Shown in pieces: positions 52,370 through 62,242 of a DNA stretch of 64,000 bases. How positions within the stretch are numbered: the stretch's first letter is position 1; each line of letters opens with the position of its first letter. The stretch is from contig NC_006396.1 in assembly GCF_000011085.1 (NCBI RefSeq), positions 434,001 to 498,000 of the forward strand, written 5' to 3'. Origin of the DNA: Haloarcula marismortui ATCC 43049 (lineage in GTDB: Archaea > Halobacteriota > Halobacteria > Halobacteriales > Haloarculaceae). The position numbers and the translations under genes are program-made. The notes beneath the pieces were generated by a model. It saw only the letters and a program-made list of their open reading frames with translations. It had not been told where the DNA came from and ran no database searches.

Positions 52370-54922
52370 CTACCGGCCGGAATCGTACCGTTCAAGCTGT
52401 TTTGTGACCTGTGTGTCGAGTCGCTTGAGCGCGGACGGGACCGAATCGGGTCCGTCCATACTGTCGGCGGCGTCTTCGATGATCGTTCGCACTGTGTCGA
52501 ACGGGCCTATCTGCGCGCCCCGCGTCGCCGTGGTGTCACGTGTCTCCGTGAGCTGGTCGAACGCCGTCCTGTAGTGTGGGTTCTGTTCGAACCAGTCCGC
52601 CGACCGGAGCTGTGGAATCGCATCCGCGTGCACTGGGAAGTAGCCGGTTTCCTGATGCCACCGACGCTGTTGAGCGGGTTCAGTGAGCCAGGTGAGGAAT
52701 TCACCCACAGCCTCGTGAACCCCCTCGGAAACTTCGTCACCGACCCAGAGCGATGCGCCGCCGACGAGTACGCCGGTCCGGTCGTCAAGGACGGGGAATC
52801 GGCCGGTCCCGACATCGAAGTCGGCGCTGCTTTCGATACTGTTCAGCGACGATGTCGAGCCGATCAGCATCGCGGCGTTCTCCTCAGCGAAATGGGTGCG
52901 AGCCGCGCCTCTGGCCTCAATACCGGGGTCGTGGTACAGGCCGTCCGCTTCGAGGCCCTGCCACCAGTCGAATAAGTTGTGGGCGAACTCGCCATCGAGA
53001 TAGCTCTCTGTCGGTGCCCCGGACCGCCCGTTGTTCTTGTCTACGAGGAGTTGGTCGGCCTCGGCAAACCACTGCTCGACGAACCATGAGTAGTTCGCAA
53101 ACGTGATCCCAGCATCCACGCCACCCCTGTCGACGAGCGTCTCAGCCGCGCTCCGAACGTCAGCGAGAGTTTCTGGCGGCGAATCAGGGTCAAGTCCAGC
53201 CTGTTTGAACGCATCGCGGTTGTACGCCATCACCGGGTTCGACGCGTTGAACGGGAGCGAGTGGAGCGTCCCGTCGAACCGGTAGTAGTTCGTCACCGGG
53301 TCGAGCAGCGAGTCGATGTGGGCTGTCGGGAGGAGTTCCTCGACAGGTCTAAAATATCCACTGTCGCGCGCACGCGTGGTGCCGATCTCAAATATCTGTG
53401 CGATTGCCGGTGGATTACCGTTTTCAGCGGCGTTTAGCGTCGCATCGAGCGTCCCGCGGTAGCTCCCTTTCGACCGCAGTGCGAGGCTGATGCCGTCAGT
53501 CTGTGATTCGAACTCGCGAACGAGCTCTTCCAGCAGTAACGCTTTCTCACCGCCCATTGCGTGCCAGAACTCGACGACGGTCCCGTTTGTGTTGGCCGCC
53601 GCCGCACCGGTCGCCAGTTCAAAGGAATCGAGTGATGCATCCAGTGACTCGGCTCGCTCAGTGAGCGTCGAGACACGCGTCGAGACCTCTGCGAGTTCCG
53701 TCGTCTGGTCCGCTGCGGCGTCAGCGGCGACGGCCGCTTCTTCGGCCGTCCGGGCGCTTATCCCCTCGACATCGTCGACCATCGACACGACTTCCTGTGT
53801 GGAATCGGCCTGCGTATCCGTCGCATCATCGATTTCCTGTACGCTCGAATCGACCTCTTCGACCATCGAAACGACGGCATCCAGTTCGTCGAGTGCGCTG
53901 GCGACTGACGAGCGGGTATCTTCGACACTGTCTCGAGTGTCGTGCATCTCCGAAACCGTTGCGTCAGCCTGTTCGTGAACTTCTTGGATGGAGGTCGCAA
54001 TCTCGTCGGTCGCTTCCTTTGTCTCGGTTGCGAGCGATTTGACCTCCTCGGCTACAACAGCGAATCCGTCGCCGGATTCCCCTGCTCGGGCCGCTTCGAT
54101 GTTGGCGTTCAGCGCCAGCATGTTGGTCTGGTCCGCGACGTCCGTGATGAAATCAACAATCTCCTCGATGTCCGACAGCAGGTCGTTCAGCTGTTCGACC
54201 TTGTCGACGGTCGCTTCGGCGTTGTCGGTCAGCTGGTCAAGCGTCGTCATTGCCGAGGATGCCGACTCCAGTGCGGATTCGCCTCGAACGCTGGCTTTGC
54301 CTGACGTGTCCGCGACCTCGTTTGCGGCGCTCGCTATCTCCTCAATCGTCGCCGAGAGGTTCCGCATCTCGTCGGAGATCGACTGTATCTCGTCGCGTTG
54401 TTCGTCCGAACCGGTAGAAATCTCTCCGACAGCACCGCTCACGTCCCGGCTAGCTGATTTGACTGACCCGAGGCGGGTGTCGACCTGTTCCGTTGCGGCG
54501 GTCACCTGCTCGCTGAACGATGCCATCCGGTCGACGGTGTCTGTCCACTCCCGGAGCAGTTCATCGTATGCCTCATACAGCGGTGCAGCCGTCTCAATCG
54601 GCGGCTCTCCCGGTTTCACGGTGAGGTCGCCGTCGGCGTTTTCTCTGGCAACAGTGGCGAGGTGGTCGACAGCGGTTTCGAGCGCCCGGCGGTCTGCCCG
54701 CTCCTGTTCGAGTTCCGCCGCCAGTTGCTCACACTGTGCTTTCAGTTCCGCCCGTTCGGGGTCGGGTTCCGTTTCCCCGGCCGCTTGTTCTTCTTGGAGG
54801 GCTTCTGTTGACGGCCGTCCACGCTCTGACTCGCTTCCATCCCGCCCCTCTGTGACGCCACCGTCGGTGCGTTCCCCGTCAGGCGGGCCGTCTTCTGAAT
54901 CAAGTGGGTTCCATTTACTCAT
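52370..54922 (-). CDS. cytoplasmic chemotaxis transducer fused to a UgpB-like glycerol-3-phosphate-binding domain
   Basis: An 850-residue fusion. Residues 1-55 are acidic and disordered, 57-100 a coiled coil, and about 130-430 a methyl-accepting signalling domain with the CheW/CheA-binding tip [18 protein letters not shown] (264-281) and [10 protein letters not shown]. From about 448 a family 1 solute-binding domain follows (VEFWHAMGG) that parallels E. coli UgpB block by block: Tyr488, Glu512, Ser561, Ser691/692, Gly721, Tyr761 and Arg812 fall where UgpB contacts glycerol 3-phosphate, as far as I remember. No signal peptide or membrane helix exists, so ligand sensing would be inside the cell. 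It lies between glpK and glpA. ATG 54922 is chosen; a TTG at 54970 is less likely. Confidence 0.85.
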   Translation of the reverse strand: MSKWNPLDSEDGPPDGERTDGGVTEGRDGSESERGRPSTEALQEEQAAGETEPDPERAELKAQCEQLAAELEQERADRRALETAVDHLATVARENADGDLTVKPGEPPIETAAPLYEAYDELLREWTDTVDRMASFSEQVTAATEQVDTRLGSVKSASRDVSGAVGEISTGSDEQRDEIQSISDEMRNLSATIEEIASAANEVADTSGKASVRGESALESASSAMTTLDQLTDNAEATVDKVEQLNDLLSDIEEIVDFITDVADQTNMLALNANIEAARAGESGDGFAVVAEEVKSLATETKEATDEIATSIQEVHEQADATVSEMHDTRDSVEDTRSSVASALDELDAVVSMVEEVDSSVQEIDDATDTQADSTQEVVSMVDDVEGISARTAEEAAVAADAAADQTTELAEVSTRVSTLTERAESLDASLDSFELATGAAAANTNGTVVEFWHAMGGEKALLLEELVREFESQTDGISLALRSKGSYRGTLDATLNAAENGNPPAIAQIFEIGTTRARDSGYFRPVEELLPTAHIDSLLDPVTNYYRFDGTLHSLPFNASNPVMAYNRDAFKQAGLDPDSPPETLADVRSAAETLVDRGGVDAGITFANYSWFVEQWFAEADQLLVDKNNGRSGAPTESYLDGEFAHNLFDWWQGLEADGLYHDPGIEARGAARTHFAEENAAMLIGSTSSLNSIESSADFDVGTGRFPVLDDRTGVLVGGASLWVGDEVSEGVHEAVGEFLTWLTEPAQQRRWHQETGYFPVHADAIPQLRSADWFEQNPHYRTAFDQLTETRDTTATRGAQIGPFDTVRTIIEDAADSMDGPDSVPSALKRLDTQVTKQLERYDSGR

Positions 54923-54932
54923 TGTCACTCCC

Positions 54933-54950
54933 GTTGGCCAAACGGCCAAC
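54933..54950. promoter_or_regulatory. inverted repeat before the transducer gene
   Basis: GTTGGCC-AAAC-GGCCAAC is a perfect 7-bp dyad ten bases before ATG 54922, in the predicted 5' leader. The TATA-like TATATATT on the minus strand lies at about 54979-54990, so the dyad would be transcribed or lie at the start site. It could be an operator or an RNA hairpin affecting translation. Confidence 0.45.
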
Positions 54951-55272
54951 ACGGTCTCGGGGATAATCAACTATCAAAATATATAATAGTTACTGTTGGG
55001 TGGGTAGCGGTGATAATTAAAGTTTGAGGGGGTAAAATACTGCCAGAGCCCGTCATTATAGCTCCAGAATTTTAATATTCGATTTTATTTTCCACATTCG
55101 AGTAGTTGTGTACGATCACTCGGACAACTGTCAGTCGAAACATTCCATGTCAGGCGTTTACAATTGACAGTACAGTTCGTCGGTATTCCTCATGATTACA
55201 TAGAAAATTTACTACCCAAGCACCAGCAACGGTAAAGTGAAGTGTGTGCGCTCCAAAATCACGGAAAGATAG
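54951..55272. other. divergent promoter region of transducer and glpABC
   Basis: About 320 bases, strongly A/T rich (TATATAAT near 54982-54989, several TTTTA runs near 55070-55090), without a gene. It carries the leftward promoter of the transducer and the rightward promoter of glpABC. A short dyad TTTACAATTGACAG-type stretch near 55157 was not convincing. Control elements for glycerol induction are expected here. Confidence 0.5.
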
Positions 55273-57003
55273 ATGGGACCGACACCACACATCGCCGTCA
55301 TCGGTGGCGGCTCGACTGGGGCGGGCATCGCGCGGGACCTCGCGATGCGCGGGCTCGACGTAACCCTCGTAGAACAGGGGAATCTGACCCACGGGACCAC
55401 CGGTCGAATGCATGGGCTGCTCCATAGTGGCGGGCGGTACGCCGTTTCGGACCAGGCCAGTGCGACCGAGTGTATCGAGGAAAATCGAGTTCTGCGAGAT
55501 ATCGCAAGCCACTGTGTCGAAATGACCGGTGGCCTGTTCGTCAAGCGACCTGAGGACTCCGAGGAGTACTTCCAGAAGAAGCTCAACGGCTGTGAGGAAT
55601 GCGGCATTCCCGCCGAAGTCGTCTCCGGCGAGGAAGCCCGCGCGATGGAGCCACATCTTGCCAAGGACATCGACAAGGCAATCAGCGTCCCTGACGGCGC
55701 TATCGACCCGTTCCGGCTGGTCGTCGCGAACGCCGCGAGCGCACAGGAGCACGGCGCACGCATCGAGACACACACCAAAGTCACTGACCTCCTCGTCGAG
55801 AGCGGCGAGGTCGTCGGTATCGAGGTCGAACACGACTCTGGCCCCGGGAAGCGAGTTCATGGCACTGAAGGCGGGACCGAGCAGATCCGGGCCGACTACG
55901 TCGTGAACGCGACAGGAGCTTGGGCCGGTCGCATCGGCGACATGGCCGGATTGGACATCGAGGTCCGCCCATCCAAGGGCGTCATGACCATCATGAACAT
56001 CCGTCAGGTCGACACCGTCATCAACCGCTGTCGGCCCAAGGGCGACGCCGACATCGTCGTGCCCCACGAGACGACCGCGATTCTTGGCACGACCGACGAA
56101 GAGGTCGAGGACCCCGAGGACTACCCCGAAGAGCAGTGGGAAGTCGACATGATGATCGACACTCTCTCGGAGCTGATTCCGATGCTCGATGAGGCCCGGA
56201 CCATCCGCTCGTTCTGGGGCGTCCGTCCGCTGTATGAACCGCCGGATGTCGGTAGCGACGACCCGACCGACATCACGCGGGACTTCTTCCTGCTCGACCA
56301 CGACGAGCGCGACGACCTGCCCGGCATGACCAGCATCGTCGGCGGGAAATTCACCACCTACCGAATGATGGGTGAGCAGATCGCTGACCACGTCTGTGGG
56401 AAGTTCGGCATCGACGCTGACTGTCGGACCGCCGACGAGCCGCTCCCGGGCAGCGAGGACTTCTCTGTGCTACGGGATTACATGGACGAGTTCGGGCTCC
56501 GGTCGCCGATCGGTCGTCGGAGCGTCGAACGGCTCGGCTCCCGGGCTGATGACGTGCTCAAGACCGACGGGCCGAACCCGACAGTCTGTGCGTGTGAAGG
56601 CGTTACCCGCGCCGAAATTCAAGACGCTATCGGGGGCTCGGGCTCGGACCTCAACGCTGTCCGCATCCGGACCCGTGCGTCGATGGGCAACTGTCAGGGC
56701 GGCTTCTGCTCGCACCGGATGGCGAGTGAACTCCACTCGGAGTACGACGAGCCAGTTGTCCGGGAGGCCTGGGACGAACTGCTTCAGGAACGCTGGAAGG
56801 GGCAGCGACACGCCCTCTGGGGTGAACAGCTCTCTCAGGCAGCCCTGAACTACGCACTGCACGCTACCACGCAGAACCGCGACCAGGACCCGGCGGACGG
56901 CGAGCCGGTCGACTTCTCGGCGTTCGATTCGGGCCGCGGACAAACAGGCGGCAGCGTGGATAGCGCAGACGTGGCCGCCGACGGAGGGACAAATGGCTAT
57001 TGA
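55273..57003 (+). CDS. glpA: anaerobic-type glycerol-3-phosphate dehydrogenase subunit A
   Basis: A 576-residue FAD enzyme oxidising glycerol 3-phosphate to dihydroxyacetone phosphate with GlpB and GlpC at the membrane. The dinucleotide fold is [21 protein letters not shown], and the early substrate region [14 protein letters not shown] follows. The C-terminal extension has a BFD-like [2Fe-2S] domain ([11 protein letters not shown] and GNCQGGFCS, about 436-478). The family length fits. ATG 55273 is the first Met. glpB begins 11 bases before its stop. The product feeds TpiA, also in this window. Confidence 0.94.
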   Translation: MGPTPHIAVIGGGSTGAGIARDLAMRGLDVTLVEQGNLTHGTTGRMHGLLHSGGRYAVSDQASATECIEENRVLRDIASHCVEMTGGLFVKRPEDSEEYFQKKLNGCEECGIPAEVVSGEEARAMEPHLAKDIDKAISVPDGAIDPFRLVVANAASAQEHGARIETHTKVTDLLVESGEVVGIEVEHDSGPGKRVHGTEGGTEQIRADYVVNATGAWAGRIGDMAGLDIEVRPSKGVMTIMNIRQVDTVINRCRPKGDADIVVPHETTAILGTTDEEVEDPEDYPEEQWEVDMMIDTLSELIPMLDEARTIRSFWGVRPLYEPPDVGSDDPTDITRDFFLLDHDERDDLPGMTSIVGGKFTTYRMMGEQIADHVCGKFGIDADCRTADEPLPGSEDFSVLRDYMDEFGLRSPIGRRSVERLGSRADDVLKTDGPNPTVCACEGVTRAEIQDAIGGSGSDLNAVRIRTRASMGNCQGGFCSHRMASELHSEYDEPVVREAWDELLQERWKGQRHALWGEQLSQAALNYALHATTQNRDQDPADGEPVDFSAFDSGRGQTGGSVDSADVAADGGTNGY

Positions 57004-58267
57004 GTCGGAGGTACTCGTCATCGGCGGCGGCCTCGGCGGGCTGACCAGCGCACTGGCGGCCGCCCGCGAGGGAGCCGACGTGCGACTGGTTTCGTATAAA
57101 CAGAGCACGCTCCGACAGGCGTCGGGTCTGGTAGACGTGCTCGGCTACACACCGGACGGCGACGGCCCGCTAACCGACCCGTACGAGGCGATCCCGTCAC
57201 TGCCGGAGGCACATCCCTACCGAAAGGTCGGCGTCCAGACGGTCCGGGACGCACTATCGCTGTTCGACGATGCGGTCCCGACCTACGAAGGTGAGCACAC
57301 GGACACGAACGCACTCCTGCCGACCCACGGCGGAAGTATCAAACCGACTGCCCGCTACCCGGCCGGAGCCAGCGCCGGTCTCGCCAGCGACACCCGCGAC
57401 ACGCTGCTGGTCGGCATCGAAGAAATGGTCGACTTCGACGCGCCCCACGTCGCTGCCCATCTCGACGCAACGGGCGTGCCATTCGATGTCCGCGGCGAGA
57501 CCATCCGGTTCCCGGGCGACCTGCGCGCGGACGCGAAGGTCACGCGGTACGCAAAACTGCTCGACACCAACAGCGAGGTGGCAGTTCGCGGGCGAATGGT
57601 CCCGGCCCGCGAGGCGCTCGCCCAGCGCGTGAACCCGTTGCTGGAGGACGAAGAGCGGGTCGGCTTCCCGGCGATTCTCGGCGACGACAACCCCGGTGCG
57701 ATCCGTGATGCACTGGGCGACCACCTCGGCGTCGACGTGTTCGAGGTCCCGATGGGGCCGCCGTCGCTACCCGGCCTCCGACTGGAGGACGCGCTGTTCT
57801 CGGCACTGGACGAGGCCGGGGCCAGCATCGAGACCGGCAATCCAGTCGTCGATTTCGACGGCGAGGACCGTATCGAGAAGGTATTCATCGAGAAGAACGG
57901 CGCGAAGATACCCAACAGCGCCGACCAGTACGTTCTCGCGACCGGTGGCTTCGTCGGCAAGGGCGTCGAATCCGACCGCGAGGGCGTGTACGAACCGGTG
58001 TTTGACTGCCACATCCCCCACGCCGCGGACCGCTATGACTGGTTCGAGGGTGAACTGTTCGGCGACCACGAGTTCGCCCGCTACGGCGTGGCGACCGACG
58101 ACGACCTTCGACCCCTCGATGCGAGCGAGCACAGCGAGTTCGAGAACCTGCGCGCTGCCGGCTCCGTACTGGGCGGCTATGATTTCGCCGCTGAGAAATC
58201 CGGTAGCGGGGTCTCGATCGCAACAGGCTACGCGGCGGGCCAGCGCGCCGCACAGGAAGCACGATGA
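56993..58267 (+). CDS. glpB: anaerobic-type glycerol-3-phosphate dehydrogenase subunit B
   Basis: A 424-residue flavoprotein subunit with an N-terminal Rossmann motif [24 protein letters not shown], the GlpB-typical [12 protein letters not shown] and the C-terminal [25 protein letters not shown]. It passes electrons from GlpA toward GlpC and the quinone pool. Its start overlaps glpA by 11 bases and its end overlaps glpC by four, giving tight coupling of the three subunits. The length is typical. Confidence 0.92.
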   Translation: MAIESEVLVIGGGLGGLTSALAAAREGADVRLVSYKQSTLRQASGLVDVLGYTPDGDGPLTDPYEAIPSLPEAHPYRKVGVQTVRDALSLFDDAVPTYEGEHTDTNALLPTHGGSIKPTARYPAGASAGLASDTRDTLLVGIEEMVDFDAPHVAAHLDATGVPFDVRGETIRFPGDLRADAKVTRYAKLLDTNSEVAVRGRMVPAREALAQRVNPLLEDEERVGFPAILGDDNPGAIRDALGDHLGVDVFEVPMGPPSLPGLRLEDALFSALDEAGASIETGNPVVDFDGEDRIEKVFIEKNGAKIPNSADQYVLATGGFVGKGVESDREGVYEPVFDCHIPHAADRYDWFEGELFGDHEFARYGVATDDDLRPLDASEHSEFENLRAAGSVLGGYDFAAEKSGSGVSIATGYAAGQRAAQEAR

Positions 58268-59640
58268 GTGACGCTGAAACCCCACCAGAGACAGAGTTTG
58301 ACCCGGTAGCACCGAACACAGGCGAGGAGTTCGAACCAGTTGATGTCTTCCCCGACAGCGACGACTTCGACCTCCGGCCCGGCGCGGACTCCTGTTTCAA
58401 ATGCTCGACCTGCGACACGAACTGCCCCGTCGCGGAGGTCGACGACGACTTCCCCGGCCCAAAGTTTCAGGGCCCCGAGCAGTGGCGGCTCAAGCAGTCC
58501 GACGACGACCACGAGATCGACGACTCGGTGATGGACTGCTCGAACTGCATGCGCTGTGACAACGCCTGCCCATCGGGCGTCCCGCTCAGCCAGATGCACA
58601 ACACCGCTCGCGGGGAGTACGTCAGCGAGCAGATGGACAAGCTCTCCGTCGAGTACATCCGGAACCGCATCCTCGCGAACTACCGCACCTCCGCGTTCTT
58701 CGCGAGCAAGGTCCCGCGGCTGGCGAACTTCGCCATGAACTTCGGGCCGGCCCGCTGGGTCATGGAGAAGACGCTCGGCGTCACCAGCGAGCGTGATTTC
58801 CCAGAATTCGCAAAACAGACCTTCCGCGAGTGGTGGGCCGACCGTGGCGGTCAGGTCCAGTCGCGAGAGAACGCGAAGGCAGCCCGCAAACGTCGCGGGC
58901 TCCCCGAGGACGCCGACAAGAAAGTGGCGTACTTCCACGGCTGTTACTCCAACTACAACACGCCGGAGGTCGGCAAGGCGATGGTCCGCGTGTACGAGGA
59001 GTTCGGCTACGAGGTCGTCGCGCCCGAACAGAAGTGTTCCGGGACGCCGATGTTCGCCAACGGGATGCTCGACGACGCCCGCCGCCACGCCGAGACGAAC
59101 GTCTCGTCGATGTCCGAACTCGTCGACGAGGGATACCACGCCATTGCCTCCTGTACCTCGTGTTCGATGGCGCTCCGACAGGAGTACCCCGAACTGTTCG
59201 ACATCGACGGCATCGACAAGGTCGCCGAGAACACCTTCGAGGCCGTCGAGTACCTCCGCATTCACGAAGACCTCAAGGGCGAAGTGCAGGCGGCCGACGT
59301 GGACGGCGACCTCGCCGAGGAGTTCGCCTACCACGCCCCGTGTCACTCGCGCAATCAAGGACTAGACCGCCAGGCCGTCGAACTGTTCCGCGACCTCGAC
59401 GGCGCTGAGGTCAAGGACGTGGGTGACTCCTGTTCCGGCATCTCGGGGACCTACGGCTGGAAAGAGGAGAAATACGAGAAGTCGATGGAGATCGGCGAGG
59501 AGATGTTCGAGCACATGGAACACGCCGAAGGCGAAACCGGCATGACCGAGTGCCCGACCTGCGCGATGCAGATGGAACACGGCAGCGGCTACGAGATCCG
59601 ACATCCGCTCGAACTGCTGGAAGCTGCGCTGGTGGAGTAA
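58264..59640 (+). CDS. glpC: anaerobic-type glycerol-3-phosphate dehydrogenase subunit C
   Basis: A 458-residue iron-sulphur and CCG-domain subunit. Two 4Fe-4S motifs lie in CFKCSTCDTNCPVAE (about 43-57) and CSNCMRCDNACPSGVP (about 93-108). Two cysteine-rich CCG repeats follow (YFHGCYSNYN and SCTSCSMALR, then HAPCHSRNQG and SCSGISGTYGWK). It anchors the complex at the membrane and moves electrons to menaquinone. An N-terminal acidic extension of about 35 residues is a halophile feature. It is the last gene of the operon; a convergent gene follows. Confidence 0.92.
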   Translation: MSDAETPPETEFDPVAPNTGEEFEPVDVFPDSDDFDLRPGADSCFKCSTCDTNCPVAEVDDDFPGPKFQGPEQWRLKQSDDDHEIDDSVMDCSNCMRCDNACPSGVPLSQMHNTARGEYVSEQMDKLSVEYIRNRILANYRTSAFFASKVPRLANFAMNFGPARWVMEKTLGVTSERDFPEFAKQTFREWWADRGGQVQSRENAKAARKRRGLPEDADKKVAYFHGCYSNYNTPEVGKAMVRVYEEFGYEVVAPEQKCSGTPMFANGMLDDARRHAETNVSSMSELVDEGYHAIASCTSCSMALRQEYPELFDIDGIDKVAENTFEAVEYLRIHEDLKGEVQAADVDGDLAEEFAYHAPCHSRNQGLDRQAVELFRDLDGAEVKDVGDSCSGISGTYGWKEEKYEKSMEIGEEMFEHMEHAEGETGMTECPTCAMQMEHGSGYEIRHPLELLEAALVE

Positions 59641-59683
59641 CGTCCGGCCGACAGTTCACGGACTGCCGCCGTGATTGAGACGG

Positions 59684-60148
59684 TCAGTCGGTCCCGGACG
59701 TCTCTCCCCAGGTCCACTCGTCGAGTTCCGTCTTCGGTGCCGCTTCCTGTTCTGTCTCTCCGTCGTCCCGCTCTGTTGGTGCATCTGTAGCCTGTGACTC
59801 CGCTGTCGAGTCGCTCGACTCTCGCTCGGTTCTGAGTCCACCCTGTTGCCGGGCGTAATCGACGAGCTCCCGTACGGCTGCCCGGTCGGCAGCGAGGTTT
59901 GTGACCGCGTACTCACACCGGTCCGTCTCGAAGACCACAGTGTATGTTCCCTCGCGGACGATGTGGACTGACTCTAGGCGGTCATACGGGAGCGTCAGTT
60001 GTTCGCTCGACACTGTGCCGGTCCGCGTGTCGATGGTAATCGTATCGGAGTCGAGACTGAGTGACAGCGCCACCATGTCCGCTTCGGTCTCCCCAGAGAT
60101 TCTCACACGGTTCGGTTCGAACGCGTCTTCGTCAGGCTTGTCTGTCAT
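59684..60148 (-). CDS. hypothetical acidic protein
   Basis: A 154-residue soluble protein. The first 100 residues alternate beta strands (RVRISGETEADMVALSLSL, TITIDTRTGTV, YTVVFETDRCEYAVTN), suggestive of a PH-like or small barrel fold. The last 50 residues are a disordered Glu/Ser/Thr tail ending WTWGETSG. No family was recognised. It lies next to the rhodopsin/transducer genes on the same strand, 70 bases downstream of the transducer, so it may be in that transcript. Confidence 0.55.
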   Translation of the reverse strand: MTDKPDEDAFEPNRVRISGETEADMVALSLSLDSDTITIDTRTGTVSSEQLTLPYDRLESVHIVREGTYTVVFETDRCEYAVTNLAADRAAVRELVDYARQQGGLRTERESSDSTAESQATDAPTERDDGETEQEAAPKTELDEWTWGETSGTD

Positions 60149-60218
60149 TGACTTTCGTGACTCTCGCGGCCAATTGCCGCCGGCAAATCTGCTGGTAACA
60201 GTTCAACGATAAGATGCT

Positions 60219-60773
60219 TTATCGGGAATCGATCTCTGCGTCCCGTTTACGTTGGTCCAGAATCTCGTTGAATCGCATCGCTAACTCCGCCAGTTGTGGG
60301 TCGTCTACGTTTTCCTCAAGCCGGCTGTCGTCGTTACCGTTCGAAATTTCGACAGCCGTTTCACAGTACTGTGCGACGACTTCCGCAGAGACCCCATGCT
60401 GCCGGTCTAGCTGCTCTGAATCGCGTAACACGGCGAGCGCTCGGTATATGTCCCCCACGTCGTCCGTCCGGTTCGTCGCAAGGTCGACATCAAGCTCTCC
60501 CTGCTCAATCTGGCGCGCCTGCGCAGCGAGTGTCTCTACGGCTGCGGTCCGCTCCCGGCCGATGATCGTCGCCACGAACAGCAACGCAACTGCGACGATC
60601 AACAGTATACTCACGAGTCCCGAGAGAAGCATCGACTGCTGTGAACCGCTCATTTCGGGCGCTAGATTGGTGTACACATTCACCACCGCCAGCGTAGCCA
60701 ACACAAGAACCAACACCGCTCCTACCCCCAAGGTCCGACCGTACGAGCCGCTCCGCTTGGTTACTGCCGACAT
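60219..60773 (-). CDS. short sensory-rhodopsin transducer without signalling domain (HtrM-like)
   Basis: A 184-residue protein with two membrane helices (about 15-37 and 47-72) and a short external loop. A HAMP-like domain (about 75-120, AARQ.. RQIEQGELDVD, then DDVGDIYRALAVLR) is followed by a 60-residue acidic tail with helical character. It has the input half of a haloarchaeal rhodopsin transducer but none of the methyl-accepting or CheW-binding region. It lies 71 bases after a rhodopsin gene on the same strand. This matches HtrM, the partner of SRM in Haloarcula marismortui, as I recall it. How the signal is passed on is unknown. Confidence 0.75.
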   Translation of the reverse strand: MSAVTKRSGSYGRTLGVGAVLVLVLATLAVVNVYTNLAPEMSGSQQSMLLSGLVSILLIVAVALLFVATIIGRERTAAVETLAAQARQIEQGELDVDLATNRTDDVGDIYRALAVLRDSEQLDRQHGVSAEVVAQYCETAVEISNGNDDSRLEENVDDPQLAELAMRFNEILDQRKRDAEIDSR

Positions 60774-60844
60774 ATAGCCTCTTTAGGGATTTTTCTCGGA
60801 TAAATCCGGTGTATCTGGTATATACATGGAGGTACCAGTGTCAG

Positions 60845-61543
60845 TCACTTGGCGGGAGCTACGGACCAGCTGTCGACGAACGTCTCAACCGAATTGTATC
60901 TGACAAGCAGAATCGACATAAATCCGACTTTGGCAATGGTGTCAAGAACTGCAACGAGGAAGTTCAGGTCAGGGGCCTGAATGATCCCCGTCCCGAGAGG
61001 ACCCAGGAAGTAGACAACCGGGTAGAGTGACCACGTCACGACAGTCAAGTCTCGGAGGCTCTGGAACAGGCTGCGGACGCTCGCTGTTGCAGCGTTAATT
61101 TTCCGGGCAAACGTTTTGATATACAAGTAGAGTAGCCCGATGAATGCGACCGTGGACACGGCGAAGGCAATCCACCGGAGCGACCCCGACATACTGACGA
61201 AGCCGTATCCCACGCCGATCATCACCACGTTTGCGGCCACTGCGAGCCGCCGCGTCTGTGTGTCGACGCCAGCCAGCCGTGCGAGATAGTACGTGATGAT
61301 CGGCGTCGAGACGATCCAATCGGCGAACCTGAGCGTCGTGATGCTAACCGTGTCCCCGAGCTGGCCGCCCGCTATGAGTGCCATCGCCACGTATGCCGCT
61401 CCCGCGACTGAGGTGTGTATCGGCGGCAGGTAGTAGAACGAGGACCTGATATTACCCCTCGTTGCAGCGAACCACACGAAGACAACAGCTGACACGAAAA
61501 ACGCTCCAGCCCCAGCCCCGTACCAAACGATCTCTTGTGCCAT
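60845..61543 (-). CDS. microbial rhodopsin, sensory type (SRM-like)
   Basis: A 232-residue seven-helix retinal protein. The Schiff-base lysine is Lys205 in LDTIAKVGF. Helix C reads RFADWIVSTPIITYYLARL: the counter-ion Asp75 is kept (BR Asp85), while the proton donor position (BR Asp96) is Tyr86, as in sensory rhodopsins. The last Asp of the retinal pocket (Asp201) is present. The lack of a donor argues against efficient pumping and for photosensing, with the short transducer encoded next. ATG 61543 (MAQEIVWYGAG) is the clear start. Confidence 0.88.
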   Translation of the reverse strand: MAQEIVWYGAGAGAFFVSAVVFVWFAATRGNIRSSFYYLPPIHTSVAGAAYVAMALIAGGQLGDTVSITTLRFADWIVSTPIITYYLARLAGVDTQTRRLAVAANVVMIGVGYGFVSMSGSLRWIAFAVSTVAFIGLLYLYIKTFARKINAATASVRSLFQSLRDLTVVTWSLYPVVYFLGPLGTGIIQAPDLNFLVAVLDTIAKVGFMSILLVRYNSVETFVDSWSVAPAK

Positions 61544-61692
61544 ATCGTTTCGCAGGACTGCTCAGACTTCAACATTTGTGTATCTGGTACGTACTATGGT
61601 AGTATTCGGGATACGAGATGCGCGGCTGGCGAACGATATCGCGGTATAGACGCCTGCAAAGCGACCCTGAAACGGAGTTGTACACTTCCTCG

Positions 61693-62145
61693 CTACTCGT
61701 CGCCGCGGACGAACGTGACCGGACACGGCGCGTTCAGCATGACTTCCTGTGCTGTGGAGCCGAAGACGGCCTTCCCGGTCGGCGAGCGCTTGCGGCCGCC
61801 GACGACGGCGAGATCCGAGTTTGTCACTTCGGCGAGGCTAACGATCTGCTCGCCGTGGTTGCCAACGGCACCGCGGACCTGTGTGGACAGACCGGCGTCG
61901 TCAAACCGTGAGACGAGCTCCCGGACTGTTGTGTGGCGGTCGGCGACCTCGTCGGGGTCGGCTTCGCCGGTCGATTCGAATTCGAGCCTGTTGACGACGC
62001 CGTCGTACTGGTCGTCGGTGAATACGTGTGCGACGATAACCGTCGCATCGGCCGGGCTCGCGATATCAAGCACGGCGTCAGCGAGTTCGTCGATTCGGTC
62101 GGCGTCGTTTGGTCCAACTGCGAGAAGAACTGTTTCGAGTGCCAT
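61693..62145 (-). CDS. universal stress protein (UspA family)
   Basis: A 150-residue single-domain UspA-fold protein. It begins METVLLAVGPND-like as MALETVLLAVGPND, and the nucleotide-binding C-terminal loop is VVGGRKRSPTGKAVFGSTAQEV, close to the G-x2-G-x9-G-S/T pattern of ATP-binding members. It is probably cytoplasmic and stress-related, with exact role unknown. It stands between the rhodopsin and PEP carboxylase genes, all on the minus strand, each with enough gap for its own promoter. Confidence 0.88.
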   Translation of the reverse strand: MALETVLLAVGPNDADRIDELADAVLDIASPADATVIVAHVFTDDQYDGVVNRLEFESTGEADPDEVADRHTTVRELVSRFDDAGLSTQVRGAVGNHGEQIVSLAEVTNSDLAVVGGRKRSPTGKAVFGSTAQEVMLNAPCPVTFVRGDE

Positions 62146-62242
62146 ACCGGCTACTCCGTGGGCAGACGCGTAAATCCTTCGATGGGTACTACCTTTGTAG
62201 TAAGTTGTTACAACGACGCCTTGGCCGGCGTCGTTCAGTGGC

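Noticed and set aside
55150-56391. Long minus-strand frame (413 codons) opposite glpA
   Set aside because: It is antisense to a complete glpA with FAD and [2Fe-2S] motifs, and its composition is that of a shadow frame.
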